Assembly: GCA_944377435.1 (NCBI GenBank)
Contig: CALWEY010000014.1
Span: 1-34,394 of the forward strand
Direction of reading: 5' to 3'
Length of the DNA: 34,394 nt
Source of the DNA: an uncultured Clostridia bacterium
GTDB lineage: Bacteria; Bacillota; Clostridia; Christensenellales; UBA1242
Position 1 is the first letter of the stretch; every line of letters starts with the position of its first letter. This document shows positions 7,889 through 17,173 of the stretch, in pieces. Under the pieces are notes generated by a model. That model was given only the letters and a program-made list of their open reading frames with translations. It was not told the origin of the DNA and searched no databases. The position numbers and the translations under genes were made by a program.

Positions 7889-7918
7889 TTGTCTTATTAT
7901 ATTATTAGTATATATAAT
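7889..7918 (+). promoter_or_regulatory. Promoter of the topoisomerase operon
   Basis: TTGTCT (7889-7894) and a perfect TATAAT (7913-7918), 18 bp apart. The start site near 7925 leaves room for translation from ATG 7945 but hardly from ATG 7933. The remaining DNA back to 7716 is almost pure A/T with no gene visible. Confidence 0.55.
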
Positions 7919-7944
7919 AAAATTAACTTATAATGGTGGAAGTA

Positions 7945-9894
7945 ATGACAAATAGTAGTTCATATGATTCAAAAGATATTGTAGTTCTTGAAGGCCTAGA
8001 TGCCGTAAGATTAAGACCCGGAATGTACATTGGCACAACAGGATCAAAGGGATTTCATCATCTTCTTTGGGAAATTGTGGATAATAGTATAGATGAAATT
8101 TCAAACGGTTTTGGCGATACAATAAATATAACCATAAATAAAGACGGTAGTGCAACAGTTAGTGATAATGGTAGAGGTATACCTGTTGATTTGCACCCAA
8201 CTTTAAAAAAATCTGGTGTTGAAGTTGTATTTACTCAACTTCATGCTGGTGGAAAATTTAACAACAAAAGTTATAGTTATTCTGGTGGTCTTCATGGCGT
8301 TGGTGCATCAGTTACAAACGCACTTAGCGAATGGCTTAAAGTAGAAGTTAACAAAGATGGCAGAAAGTATTTTATGGAGTTTTCATCTCGTGAAATAAAT
8401 GGAAAACTTAAAAGTGGTGTTCCACTTTGTGAACTTCATGACATAGGGCCAACAACCAAGCAAGGCACAACGGTAACATTTTTGCCTGACAAACGAATGT
8501 TTGGTGATATAACTTTTTCATACGATGTTATAAATAGAAGAATAAAAGAACTTGCATTTTTAAACAAAGGTTTAAAAATTACACTCTTTGACGAAAGAAC
8601 AGGAAATCATAATGAGTATCATTATGAAGGTGGAATAAAAGACTTTATTGCATACATTGATGAAGGGAAAACAAGATTATTTTCGTCTCCAATTTATTTT
8701 TCATGCGAAACGGATATAATCAAATTAGAAGTTGCAGTTGAATACACAGATTCATATACTGAAAACACTTTTAGTTATGTCAATAACATTCCAACAACAG
8801 AGGGTGGAACACATGAAACAGGGTTTAAATCTGCTTGGACAAAAGTTTTTAATGACTATGCAAGAAACAATGGTTATTTAAAAGAAAAAGACCAAAACTT
8901 TTTAGGTGAAGATTTTAGAGAAGGTATAACATGCGTTCTTGCTGTTAAGATGCACAATGTAGAGTTTGAAGGTCAAACTAAAACAAAACTTGGAAATCCA
9001 GAAGCAAAAACAGAAGTAGAAAGAGTTACTATAATTGAACTCAATAAACTTCTTGCAAATAAAGACTACGCAAAAATTGCAGAAACTGTTATAGAAAAAG
9101 CAAAAGCAGCTGCAAAAACAAGGGAAGCAGCAAAACGAGCAAAAGAGCTTTCAAGGGCAAAATCTAATGCTGATAATTTTAACTTGGTTGGAAAACTTGC
9201 CGCTTGCACATCAAGAAAGAGCGAAAAAAGCGAATTGTTTATAGTGGAAGGAGATTCTGCTGGTGGCAGTGCAAAACAAGGCAGGGATAGAATGTTCCAA
9301 GCAATTTTACCACTTAAAGGTAAGCCATTAAATGCCGAAAAGAAAAGAATAGACCAAGTGCTTGCAAACGAAGAAATACGAACAATAATAAGCGCACTAG
9401 AAACAGGCATTGGAGAAGACTATAACGGGGACAATTTAAGATATAACAAAGTTATAATTTTGTCTGATGCTGACCAAGATGGTGCTCATATTAGAGCAAT
9501 TCTATTAACATTCTTTTTTAGATATATGCGCAATTTAATCAACGATGGTCATGTGTACATTGGACTTCCACCACTATACAAAGTTTACAAAAAGAATTAT
9601 GAAGAATATGTATATTCCGATTATGAACTCAATGACGCAATACAGCGTGCGGGCAAAGGTTATCAAATTCAGCGTTATAAAGGACTTGGCGAAATGAATC
9701 CTGAACAACTATGGGAAACAACCATGGACCCAGAAAAAAGAACACTCGTTCAGGTTACAATAGACGATGCTGCCGAAGCCGAAAAAATGGTTACAACATG
9801 GATGGGCGACAATATAGATGCAAGAAAAGCATATATTGCTCTTCATGCAAACTTTAATAGGGAAGACAAATTTGGTGAAGAAATTATGTCTTAG
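7945..9894 (+). CDS. gyrB: Type II DNA topoisomerase subunit B (GyrB/ParE)
   Basis: A 649-residue ATPase subunit. The GHKL ATP site has DNSIDE and [17 protein letters not shown] is the ATP lid, and QTKTKLGN carries the transducer lysine. The TOPRIM domain has [15 protein letters not shown] and the metal-binding DADQDGAHI, and [20 protein letters not shown] is the conserved C-terminal motif. ATG 7945 is preferred over 7933, because the latter would leave almost no leader. Subunit A follows after 8 nt. The sequence is GyrB-like, but because the partner seems to lack a GyrA box, the pair may act as topoisomerase IV or a second gyrase-like enzyme. The locus is not next to dnaA/recF. Confidence 0.9.
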   Translation: MTNSSSYDSKDIVVLEGLDAVRLRPGMYIGTTGSKGFHHLLWEIVDNSIDEISNGFGDTINITINKDGSATVSDNGRGIPVDLHPTLKKSGVEVVFTQLHAGGKFNNKSYSYSGGLHGVGASVTNALSEWLKVEVNKDGRKYFMEFSSREINGKLKSGVPLCELHDIGPTTKQGTTVTFLPDKRMFGDITFSYDVINRRIKELAFLNKGLKITLFDERTGNHNEYHYEGGIKDFIAYIDEGKTRLFSSPIYFSCETDIIKLEVAVEYTDSYTENTFSYVNNIPTTEGGTHETGFKSAWTKVFNDYARNNGYLKEKDQNFLGEDFREGITCVLAVKMHNVEFEGQTKTKLGNPEAKTEVERVTIIELNKLLANKDYAKIAETVIEKAKAAAKTREAAKRAKELSRAKSNADNFNLVGKLAACTSRKSEKSELFIVEGDSAGGSAKQGRDRMFQAILPLKGKPLNAEKKRIDQVLANEEIRTIISALETGIGEDYNGDNLRYNKVIILSDADQDGAHIRAILLTFFFRYMRNLINDGHVYIGLPPLYKVYKKNYEEYVYSDYELNDAIQRAGKGYQIQRYKGLGEMNPEQLWETTMDPEKRTLVQVTIDDAAEAEKMVTTWMGDNIDARKAYIALHANFNREDKFGEEIMS

Positions 9895-9902
9895 GGGGAA
9901 TT

Positions 9903-12545
9903 GTGGAAGATGAAAACAATTTGCCACAAGAGCCACTTTTAGGACAAATTTGTTACGATGAACTAGAACTAAAAGAAGAAATAAAAGAAGATACAGATGT
10001 GGCAATAATAAAAGGTCAAATGAATTTAGACGATATAAATTTAAACAATAGTAAAAACGATAATTATATAGAAGAAACAAAGGGAACAAAAAAAGTGGAG
10101 AAACAACCAAAACAACAAATAAATACAAATGGTTTTGATAATGGTTCAACAAGGGGACTAATACAAAAGTCCCTAGAAGATGTTATGCATGATAGCATGA
10201 TACCATATACAGAACATGTTGTTATGGATAGAGCACTGCCAAGAGTTGAAGACGGGCTTAAACCTGTTCAAAGAAGAATTTTATATTCTATGCTTGAACT
10301 TGGTCTCGAACCAGACAAACCATACCGTAAAAGTGCAAGAATTGTCGGAGATTGTATGGGTAAATATCACCCACATGGCGATAGTTCTGTTTACGATGCA
10401 ATGGTAAGAATGGCACAACCTTATAGCATGAATGAAATACTTGTTGACGGTCATGGAAACTTTGGCTCAATAGACGGCGACAGTGCCGCTGCCATGCGTT
10501 ACACAGAAGCAAGACTTGCTCCACTTGCAATGGAACTACTCAGAGATTTAGATAAAAACACAGTGCATTGGAGTTTAAACTTTGATGACACGCTAAAAGA
10601 ACCTGACATGCTCCCAGGAAGATTTCCAAATTTGCTGGTTAATGGTGCATCTGGAATTGCAGTTGGTGTTGCAACAAATATTCCACCACACAATTTTGCA
10701 GAAGTTTGTGATGCAGTTATTGCATATATAAATAAACCAACAATTAAACTTGATGAAATTATGCATTATATAAAAGCGCCAGATTTTCCAACGGGTGGAC
10801 AACTTATTGTTGGCGATGACCTTGTTAACGCATATAAAACAGGTAAGGGAAAAATTACAATAAGGGCAACAGTAAATATTGAAACCGAAGGAGATAAACA
10901 ATCTATTGTAATAACAGAACTTCCTTATCAAACCAATAAAGTTGCACTTCTTCAAAAAATTGCTGAACTTAAAGAACAAAATAAAGATAAACTTTCAGCC
11001 ATTAGTGAAATTAGAGATGAATCTGATAAAAATGGTATGAGAGCAGTAATCAAATTAAAAAAAGAAGGCAATGCAAAAGCAATACTAGATTATTTATATA
11101 AAGCAACAGGAATGCAAGTTAGTTATGGTATAAACATGGTGGCAATTGCAGATGGAAAACCAAAACAAATGGGACTGCTTGAAATTATATCATACTATGT
11201 AGAATATCAACGCGAGATAATTCATAGAAGAACTAAGTTCGATTTAGATGCTTGCAAAGATAGAGCACATATAATTGAAGGTCTTTTAATTGCAATTCAT
11301 AATATTGATGATGTAATTAAAATTATTAAAAAATCTGCAAATACAAGCGAAGCTAAACAAAAATTAAAAGAAAAGTTTTTACTCAGCGAAAAACAAGCAC
11401 AAGCAATACTTGATATGCGTCTTGCTAGACTTGTCAACTTGGAAGTAAACAAATTAGAGCAAGAACTTAAAGAGTTAAAAATAAAAATTGAAGAACTAAC
11501 AGCAATTTATAACTCTAAAAAACTTCAATATAATGTTGTAAAAGAAGAACTTTCTGCAATAAAGAAACAATACAAATCTGCAAGAAAATCAGTTGTAACA
11601 ACTTCTAATGAAATAAAATACGAAGTTGTAGACGAAGATGTAAGTTTTGCAAGAGAAGTAGTAATTGGAGTTACAGCTTCAACCACAATAAAAGCAATAC
11701 CACTTAAAAACTATAATCTTGCACAAAAAGAACTTACAGACACATCAACACTAAATGATGTTTATACATTGCTTAAAAATGCACTCACAAGTCAAAAAGC
11801 ACTTGCGTTTACAAATCTTGGTAATTGTGTAAAAATAAATTTAAGCAAGGTACAAGAAGCAAAATGGCGAGATAAGGGAATGACACTTCAATCGCTTGAT
11901 AAAAACTTTAAGATTGATGAAAAAATTGTTGAACTTAGAGTTATTGATGATGAAGAACTTATGTCGCATGAAGAAATAATTTTCTTTACAAAAGACGGAC
12001 TTGTTAAGAAAACAAGTCTTGGTGAATATTTTGTTAATAAAACATATTTCCAAGCAATAAAACTAAAAGACGGAGATAGAGTTGTTGGTGTTCAAACATT
12101 CCAGAAAGAAAAGTCAATACTTATGATGTCTAAAAACGGTATGGTGCTTAATTACGAAAACTTGGAGATACCACTAACCGGAAGAGTAACATCAGGTGTA
12201 AAAGGCATGAACATCGACGATAATGATGAAATTGTTTTTGCTGATCAAGTAATGGAATCGGGAGCACTGACTGTTGTAACAAGCAAAGGCTTTATGAAAA
12301 ATGTTCCTATCGGAGAGTTTGAAGTTATGAGTAGGTATAGAAAAGGACTTCGTGTTGTAAATGTAGAACAGCAAGGAAATGTAGTATATGGAAAATTTGG
12401 AATAGTTCCACCAACTCTTGCAGTAAAAACCGAAAATAAACTTGAAAAAGTTTCTTCAAGACAAATAACTTACGATTCAAGACTTGGCAAAGGTAAACAA
12501 AATATAAAATCAAAAATACTCGATGTTTTTGAATATATATCATAA
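9903..12545 (+). CDS. gyrA: Type II DNA topoisomerase subunit A (GyrA/ParC)
   Basis: An 880-residue DNA-breaking subunit that forms A2B2 with the preceding gene. Catalytic Y200 is in AAMRYTEAR, and [11 protein letters not shown] is gyrase-like. At the quinolone pocket, S161 and D165 (E. coli S83 and D87) are both retained. Residues 1-85 are an acidic, Asn-rich N-terminal extension absent from typical GyrA. The C-terminal beta-pinwheel is present, but where GyrA has QRRGGKG this protein has AQKELTDTS, so negative supercoiling is doubtful and a ParC-like role is possible. The start is GTG 9903, a few bases after AGGGGGA. The symbol is given for core similarity. Confidence 0.88.
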   Translation: MEDENNLPQEPLLGQICYDELELKEEIKEDTDVAIIKGQMNLDDINLNNSKNDNYIEETKGTKKVEKQPKQQINTNGFDNGSTRGLIQKSLEDVMHDSMIPYTEHVVMDRALPRVEDGLKPVQRRILYSMLELGLEPDKPYRKSARIVGDCMGKYHPHGDSSVYDAMVRMAQPYSMNEILVDGHGNFGSIDGDSAAAMRYTEARLAPLAMELLRDLDKNTVHWSLNFDDTLKEPDMLPGRFPNLLVNGASGIAVGVATNIPPHNFAEVCDAVIAYINKPTIKLDEIMHYIKAPDFPTGGQLIVGDDLVNAYKTGKGKITIRATVNIETEGDKQSIVITELPYQTNKVALLQKIAELKEQNKDKLSAISEIRDESDKNGMRAVIKLKKEGNAKAILDYLYKATGMQVSYGINMVAIADGKPKQMGLLEIISYYVEYQREIIHRRTKFDLDACKDRAHIIEGLLIAIHNIDDVIKIIKKSANTSEAKQKLKEKFLLSEKQAQAILDMRLARLVNLEVNKLEQELKELKIKIEELTAIYNSKKLQYNVVKEELSAIKKQYKSARKSVVTTSNEIKYEVVDEDVSFAREVVIGVTASTTIKAIPLKNYNLAQKELTDTSTLNDVYTLLKNALTSQKALAFTNLGNCVKINLSKVQEAKWRDKGMTLQSLDKNFKIDEKIVELRVIDDEELMSHEEIIFFTKDGLVKKTSLGEYFVNKTYFQAIKLKDGDRVVGVQTFQKEKSILMMSKNGMVLNYENLEIPLTGRVTSGVKGMNIDDNDEIVFADQVMESGALTVVTSKGFMKNVPIGEFEVMSRYRKGLRVVNVEQQGNVVYGKFGIVPPTLAVKTENKLEKVSSRQITYDSRLGKGKQNIKSKILDVFEYIS

Positions 12546-12577
12546 ATAAATTATTGTTGTTTTTATAATTTTATATA

Positions 12578-12608
12578 AAAAACTTTGACTAAAAAAGTCA
12601 AAGTTTTT
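12578..12608. terminator. Bidirectional terminator
   Basis: A perfect 13-bp stem (12578-12590 with 12596-12608) with a 5-A loop. The arms begin and end in A5 and T5, so it can stop both the topoisomerase operon and the convergent XRE gene. Confidence 0.85.
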
Positions 12609-12652
12609 ATATTTTATTTTTCTTATGTGTCTAACATTTTTTTAATATAATT

Positions 12653-12895
12653 TTAATCTATGTCAAGTTTTTCAAAATCAAATACAGGACTATTAAAAAA
12701 CTCTGTGATTGAAACGCCCAGTTCACGAATAATAAGAGCCATACTTTTAAAATTTGAAGCTTTTGTTTTATTGTTTAAAATCGAAGTCATAGTGCTATGA
12801 TATAAACCTGTTAATTGTTCTAGTTTATATTGTGTCATCTTTTTATCTTTTAAAATTTCTCTTACACGAATTGCAAAAGCTTGATTTAGTGTCAT
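12653..12895 (-). CDS. XRE-family helix-turn-helix regulator
   Basis: An 80-residue single-domain Cro/C1-type DNA-binding protein. The helix-turn-helix spans about residues 20-45 (MTQYKLEQLTGLYHSTMTSI). The C-terminal tail is short, with no oligomerisation or sensor domain visible. The start is ATG 12895, six bases after GGAG; the ATG at 12907 is upstream of that site. It is divergent from the SLOG gene, and the intervening 137 bp carry two direct repeats that overlie both promoters, so it most likely represses itself and its neighbour. Confidence 0.85.
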   Translation of the reverse strand: MTLNQAFAIRVREILKDKKMTQYKLEQLTGLYHSTMTSILNNKTKASNFKSMALIIRELGVSITEFFNSPVFDFEKLDID

Positions 12896-12938
12896 AATAA
12901 TCTCCATTTATTCTATGTACATTCTATCATACGCAAAA

Positions 12939-12966
12939 TTTATAATATGTAGTATAGATTGGTCAA
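12939..12966 (-). promoter_or_regulatory. Predicted promoter of the XRE gene
   Basis: Minus strand -35 TTGACC (12966-12961) and -10 TATAAA (12944-12939), 16 bp apart. Nearly the whole promoter is covered by the first direct repeat. Confidence 0.45.
12941..12965 (+). repeat. Direct repeat, copy 1 (putative operator)
   Basis: A 25-bp unit whose last 17 bases are GTAGTATAGATTGGTCA. It matches copy 2 (12994-13018) at 24 of 25 positions and covers the predicted XRE promoter. Confidence 0.85.
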
Positions 12967-12971
12967 AATTG

Positions 12972-12999
12972 TTGTTTTTTTATAAAAATATGTTATAAT
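12972..12999 (+). promoter_or_regulatory. Predicted promoter of the SLOG gene
   Basis: TTGTTT (12972-12977) and a perfect TATAAT (12994-12999), 16 bp apart. The -10 element is the first six bases of repeat copy 2. Confidence 0.5.
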
Positions 13000-13018
13000 A
13001 GGTAGTATAGATTGGTCA
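12994..13018 (+). repeat. Direct repeat, copy 2 (putative operator)
   Basis: The second copy of the 25-bp unit, starting 53 bp after copy 1, about five helical turns, so both lie on the same DNA face. It overlaps the -10 element and start site of the SLOG gene. Confidence 0.85.
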
Positions 13019-13032
13019 TTGTGGAGAAATTT

Positions 13033-13596
13033 ATGTTGTTTAATAGCAGTATATACTTAAAACAGGTAAAAAAAGAAATTAACGATATTATACATAATCT
13101 TAATTCAACAACTTTGTGTTTTACAGGACATAGGAGCCAAAAATTGCCTTGGGGGTTTAATGAAGTAGATGAAAGGTGTTTAAAAATGAAAAAAATTTTA
13201 TGTTTAGAGATAGAAAAATCTATTTTACAAGGATATAAAACTTTTTTGTGTGGTATGGCTCTTGGTTTTGATATGATATGTGCTGAAATTGTTTTAAATT
13301 TTAAAAAAAAATATAAAGATATTAAATTAGTTGGTGCTATTCCTTGCAAAAATCAAGATAGCAAGTGGAATATCAAACAAAAAAAGAGATATAGAAAAAT
13401 ACTTAACCAATTAGATACCATTAGATGTATTTATAAAAAATACAATGGTGCTAGATGTATGATTGAAAGAAACAATTTTATGGTCAATAATTCTTCTAAA
13501 ATGATAGCATTATTTAATGGCATTGATGGAGGAACTAAAAAGACAATAGATTATGCAAAAAAACTAGGTTTAGAAATAGTTATAATAAAACCTTAA
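13033..13596 (+). CDS. SLOG-family (DUF1273/YpsA-like) protein
   Basis: A 187-residue Rossmann-like protein. TGHRSQKLPWG (31-41), FLCGMALGFDMICAE (about 71-85) and a C-terminal FNGIDGGTKKTIDYAKK are the conserved landmarks of the DUF1273/YpsA branch of the SLOG superfamily, which is thought to bind nucleotides or nucleotide-derived ligands. YpsA affects cell division in Bacillus, and other SLOG proteins serve in defence systems; which applies here is not shown. The start is ATG 13033 after GTGGAG; the earlier in-frame TTG at 13012 lies inside repeat copy 2. An XRE regulator sits divergently, and no other partner gene is present. Confidence 0.82.
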   Translation: MLFNSSIYLKQVKKEINDIIHNLNSTTLCFTGHRSQKLPWGFNEVDERCLKMKKILCLEIEKSILQGYKTFLCGMALGFDMICAEIVLNFKKKYKDIKLVGAIPCKNQDSKWNIKQKKRYRKILNQLDTIRCIYKKYNGARCMIERNNFMVNNSSKMIALFNGIDGGTKKTIDYAKKLGLEIVIIKP

Positions 13597-13601
13597 TTGG
13601 T

Positions 13602-13632
13602 AAAAAAGTGTAACATTTGTTACACTTTTTTT
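13602..13632. terminator. Bidirectional terminator
   Basis: A 14-bp perfect stem (13602-13615 with 13618-13631) ending in T7 on the plus strand and A6 on the other side. It overlaps the stop codon of the convergent kinase gene. Confidence 0.85.
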
Positions 13633-14545
13633 ATAAAATTTGAATAAATTCACGAAGCAAAGAATTTTCAGGAATTACATTTTTGTCAATTTGTTCAAAA
13701 TTATTTAGTTTTGTTTTTATTTCAAGAGTTTCTTGTGAGTTTTCACTGATTAGTGGCATTAAATATTTTGCATACAAAAGTGGTTCATACATATGGGTAG
13801 AGTCAACAAAATAATCGGCTTCATTTTTAAATGGGTCAATGTTAACTTTTTCGCCATCTAAAACTTCATTCCATGTTTCAAGTGTTTGTTCTATATTTCT
13901 TCCACGAGTATAATAATCTCTAATTAGTCTTCTTAAAAGTCTAACTTGTGTATAGTTCAATATTGTTTTTTGATCTAAATTAAAATTAGACATAACGCAA
14001 ATATAAACTTTATAAACTTCGCTATCATGATTACTTATTAAAGTTGGATTTAGGGCATGTAACCCTTCAATAATTAAAACGCTGTTTTCATCTATTGTTA
14101 ATTTTGTATATGTTTCTTCTCTTTTTCCTGTTATAAAATTGTATTTTGGCATATATGCACATTTATTTTCAGTTAAATCGTTTAAAAATTTGTTTAGATA
14201 TTTTATATCAAGTGCTCTTAAACTTTCAAAATCGTAATTCCCATTTGGTAATTTTGGAGTTTTATCTCTATTCAAAAAGAAATCATCAAGAGAAACGAAT
14301 ATTCCGTTTTTATCATATTTTTTAAGTTCATTGGCAATAAGTTTACTTGTGGTTGTCTTTCCAGATGACGAAGGGCCTGCTACAAGTATAATTTTAGATT
14401 TTTTATTTATTGCTTCTAAAACAAGTTCGCTTATTTGTTCATGATACATTTCTTCACTCATACCAACAAGAAGATTTGTGTCATTTTTTGCTAAATTATT
14501 TATTTCATCTACAAAAAATATATTATTTTCGAGTAAATTTTGCAT
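13631..14545 (-). CDS. Uridine kinase-like nucleoside kinase
   Basis: A 304-residue P-loop kinase of the uridine kinase/phosphoribulokinase family. The Walker A motif is GPSSSGKTT (57-65). SLDDFF is the family's substrate/Mg site, ALDIKYLN follows, and RLLRRLIRDYYTRG is the lid region. Similar Clostridia proteins often carry an N-terminal TGS-like domain and are about 550 residues long; this one lacks it. It likely phosphorylates uridine/cytidine or a related sugar nucleoside. The start is ATG 14545, four bases after AGGAG; the ATG at 14590 would add 15 basic residues upstream of that site. Confidence 0.82.
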   Translation of the reverse strand: MQNLLENNIFFVDEINNLAKNDTNLLVGMSEEMYHEQISELVLEAINKKSKIILVAGPSSSGKTTTSKLIANELKKYDKNGIFVSLDDFFLNRDKTPKLPNGNYDFESLRALDIKYLNKFLNDLTENKCAYMPKYNFITGKREETYTKLTIDENSVLIIEGLHALNPTLISNHDSEVYKVYICVMSNFNLDQKTILNYTQVRLLRRLIRDYYTRGRNIEQTLETWNEVLDGEKVNIDPFKNEADYFVDSTHMYEPLLYAKYLMPLISENSQETLEIKTKLNNFEQIDKNVIPENSLLREFIQIL

Positions 14546-14644
14546 AATTCTCCTTTTTTCACGCTTTTTAAGTATAACATTTATATCCATTTTTTAGAAA
14601 TACTTTTTAAACAATTATTTTATTTTTGCAAAATATATTTTTTT

Positions 14645-14673
14645 TTGACTTATTTTGCTTATGTGGGTACAAA
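14645..14673 (+). promoter_or_regulatory. Promoter of the murE-ftsW operon
   Basis: TTGACT (14645-14650) and TACAAA (14668-14673) with a 17-bp spacer. This gives a leader of about 80 nt before murE. Confidence 0.5.
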
Positions 14674-14679
14674 AAATTT

Positions 14680-14717
14680 ATTTGCACTAATATATATATG
14701 TAAAACAAAGTGCAAAT
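14680..14717 (+). repeat. Inverted repeat in the murE leader
   Basis: ATTTGCACT (14680-14688) and AGTGCAAAT (14709-14717) form a perfect 9-bp inverted repeat around a 20-nt AT-rich loop. It begins at the predicted transcription start and has no T run after it, so it is an operator or leader hairpin rather than a terminator. Confidence 0.5.
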
Positions 14718-14758
14718 TTATTATGTGTGTATTTTTGTTTTTTATAAAGGGTGGAATT

Positions 14759-16180
14759 ATGAAACTAGATTTACTTTTAAAAAATATTGAAGTTAAAAAT
14801 GACATTTCAAAATTTAAAGATTTAGATATATCATCAATAAGCGTAAACGCACAAAACAAAATGAATAACGGTTTGTTTTTTTGTTACAAGGGTAGTCATG
14901 ATGGATATGGTTTAATTGATGAGGCAATTTCTAATGGTGCTTGTGCATTCATTGTTGACAAACTTGTAGATAAAAATATAAATCAAATTTTGGTTGACGA
15001 TGTTAGAAAATGCATAGGACTTATTGCAAAAGTTTTTTATGGCACAGAAAATGTTAAGGTTATTGGTGTTACAGGAACCAACGGCAAAACAACAACTACT
15101 TTTATAATTAAAAGCATTTTAGAAACAGCAAATAAAAAGGTGGGTGTAATTGGAACAAACGGCATTTATTTTTGCGATAAATTTTTGCCGGCAAAATTAA
15201 CCACCCCAGACCCAATAGATTTACACGAAATATTTTCAATAATGAAAAAAGGGAAAGTTGATTACATCGTTATGGAAGTGTCAGCGCACGCAATATATTT
15301 AGAAAAAATTGTTGGAATTGATTTTGTTTGTAAAATATTAACAAATGTAACGCAAGATCACTTGGATTTTTTTAAAAACATGAAAGAATATCAAGACACA
15401 AAATTAAGTTTTTTTAACAAAGATGATTTAATGGTTATAAATGCTGATGATGAGTGTGGTCAAATTTTATTAAAAAAATATGAAAATGCAATTTCATACG
15501 GAATAAAAAATCCAAGTGATGCATTTTGTATTGAAATTACAAAAGATTGCCTAAATTATGTTATGAACATTAGTGATAATGTAATAAAACTTAAAACTCA
15601 TTTATATGGATTATTTAATGTTTATAACGCTCTTGCAAGTGCAGTATGTTGTTATTTTTTAGGAATTGGCATAGATGACATAAAAAAGGGTATCGAAAAC
15701 GCAAAATCTGTAGAAGGAAGATTTAATGTTATAACTCATAATAATAAAAAAATAATTATAGATTTTGCTCATACTCCAGACGGACTTGAAAATGTTTTAA
15801 AAACAGCAAGAAAAATAACTGATGGAAAACTTGTTTGTGTTTTTGGTTGTGGTGGAGATAGAGATAAATCAAAAAGGGCAGTTATGGGTGCAGTCGCCGA
15901 AAAGTATGCAGATTACTCTTTTGTCACAAGCGATAACCCACGATTTGAAGAGCCTTCAAAAATTATAAAACAAATACTTGAAGGGTTTAACAAAACAAAT
16001 TATTATGCAGTTGAAGATAGAACAACGGCAATAAAAATTGCAATAAGTTCACTAAAAGAAAATGACACTCTTATAATTTGTGGCAAAGGTGGAGAAAATT
16101 ATATGGACATAAAAGGAGAAAAACTGCCATATAGTGATTTTGAAGTAGTAAAAAATTGTATTAAGGATAATTTATGTTAA
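14759..16180 (+). CDS. murE: UDP-MurNAc-tripeptide synthetase MurE
   Basis: A 473-residue Mur ligase that adds the third amino acid to UDP-MurNAc-L-Ala-D-Glu. The ATP loop is TGTNGKTT (105-112). DNPR at 392-395 is the motif of meso-diaminopimelate-adding enzymes, against DNPA in Lys-adding ones, so mDAP peptidoglycan is expected. GCGGDRDKSKR is also conserved. The start is ATG 14759 after GGGTGGA; the open frame runs back to 14540 but has no Mur homology there. Its last 7 nt overlap mraY. Confidence 0.95.
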   Translation: MKLDLLLKNIEVKNDISKFKDLDISSISVNAQNKMNNGLFFCYKGSHDGYGLIDEAISNGACAFIVDKLVDKNINQILVDDVRKCIGLIAKVFYGTENVKVIGVTGTNGKTTTTFIIKSILETANKKVGVIGTNGIYFCDKFLPAKLTTPDPIDLHEIFSIMKKGKVDYIVMEVSAHAIYLEKIVGIDFVCKILTNVTQDHLDFFKNMKEYQDTKLSFFNKDDLMVINADDECGQILLKKYENAISYGIKNPSDAFCIEITKDCLNYVMNISDNVIKLKTHLYGLFNVYNALASAVCCYFLGIGIDDIKKGIENAKSVEGRFNVITHNNKKIIIDFAHTPDGLENVLKTARKITDGKLVCVFGCGGDRDKSKRAVMGAVAEKYADYSFVTSDNPRFEEPSKIIKQILEGFNKTNYYAVEDRTTAIKIAISSLKENDTLIICGKGGENYMDIKGEKLPYSDFEVVKNCIKDNLC

Positions 16181-17172
16181 TAAGATATTTAATTGTTTTT
16201 TTAGTGGCGTTTGGTGTGTCTGCTCTTTTATCGCCAATTGTTGTTAATTTAATTAAAAAATTAAAAGCAAAACAAACAATACTTCATTATGTTAAAGAGC
16301 ACGAACAAAAAAATGGAACTCCAACAATGGGTGGAATAATTTTTGTTGTTTCGTGCACACTTGTGTGTTTGTGTTTTGTGTGGGGAGAGTTTTTACTTGC
16401 AATAATCACTCTCGTGGTTATGCTTGCATATGGACTACTTGGTTTTTTAGATGATTTTTTAAAAGTTCATTATAAACATAATTTAGGGCTTAGGGCTTAT
16501 CAAAAAATAATTGGACAAGTTGGTATTGCCACTATTATTGCTGTTTTTGTTTATCAATCAAATTTAGTTGGTACACAAATTTTTATACCTTTTACAAAAA
16601 CAACTATTGATTTAGGAATATGGATAATTCCGTTTATTATTTTTGTATACTTGGCTGTTGTAAACAGTGTAAATTTAATTGATGGACTTGATGGGCTTGC
16701 GAGTGGTGTAAGTTTTGTTTACATTGTGAGTTTTGCTTGTGTTATGTTTTTATATCAAGATAATTTTAGTGGACAAACATTTGTTGAAATGCAAAATTTA
16801 CAACAAATATGTTTTGCAATGGCAGGTTGTTTGCTTGCATATTTTATGATAAACTGCTTTCCTGCAAAAATATTTATGGGAGATACAGGATCACTTGCTC
16901 TTGGCGGACTAATAACAACTCTTGCTGTGTTGTCAAAATTAGAACTTTACATTCCTTTTTTGGGTCTTTGTTATGTTATAACTGCATTATCTGATATTAT
17001 TCAAGTATTGCACTATAAAAGGACAAAAAAGAGAATATTTTTAATGGCACCACTTCATCATCATTTTCAAATGAAAGGTGTGCATGAAAATAAAGTTGTC
17101 GCAATATATATAATATCGACAATGATTATTTGTTTACTTACAATAACATTGATTTTATATATTGGTGGCTAA
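16174..17172 (+). CDS. mraY: Phospho-MurNAc-pentapeptide transferase MraY
   Basis: A 332-residue multi-span membrane enzyme that joins UDP-MurNAc-pentapeptide to undecaprenyl phosphate, forming lipid I. Family landmarks are GTPTMGGI near residue 50, the Asp pair D93-D94 in FLDDFLKV, NLIDGLDGLASG (D170, D173), FMGDTGS, and the His cluster HHHF at 295-298. It has normal length. Overlap of 7 nt with murE and one base before murD indicate translational coupling in this run. Confidence 0.96.
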   Translation: MLIRYLIVFLVAFGVSALLSPIVVNLIKKLKAKQTILHYVKEHEQKNGTPTMGGIIFVVSCTLVCLCFVWGEFLLAIITLVVMLAYGLLGFLDDFLKVHYKHNLGLRAYQKIIGQVGIATIIAVFVYQSNLVGTQIFIPFTKTTIDLGIWIIPFIIFVYLAVVNSVNLIDGLDGLASGVSFVYIVSFACVMFLYQDNFSGQTFVEMQNLQQICFAMAGCLLAYFMINCFPAKIFMGDTGSLALGGLITTLAVLSKLELYIPFLGLCYVITALSDIIQVLHYKRTKKRIFLMAPLHHHFQMKGVHENKVVAIYIISTMIICLLTITLILYIGG

Positions 17173-17173
17173 A

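Noticed and set aside
9066..9410. Open frame opposite the topoisomerase B gene
   Set aside because: Shadow of the conserved TOPRIM region; composition reflects the sense codons.
12941..13018. Direct repeats as attachment sites or target-site duplications
   Set aside because: They enclose only 28 bp with no mobile gene, and sit exactly on two promoters, so operators explain them better.
14540..14758. N-terminal extension of MurE
   Set aside because: The added 73 residues are hydrophobic and unlike any Mur ligase. They cover the predicted promoter and the start of the kinase gene.
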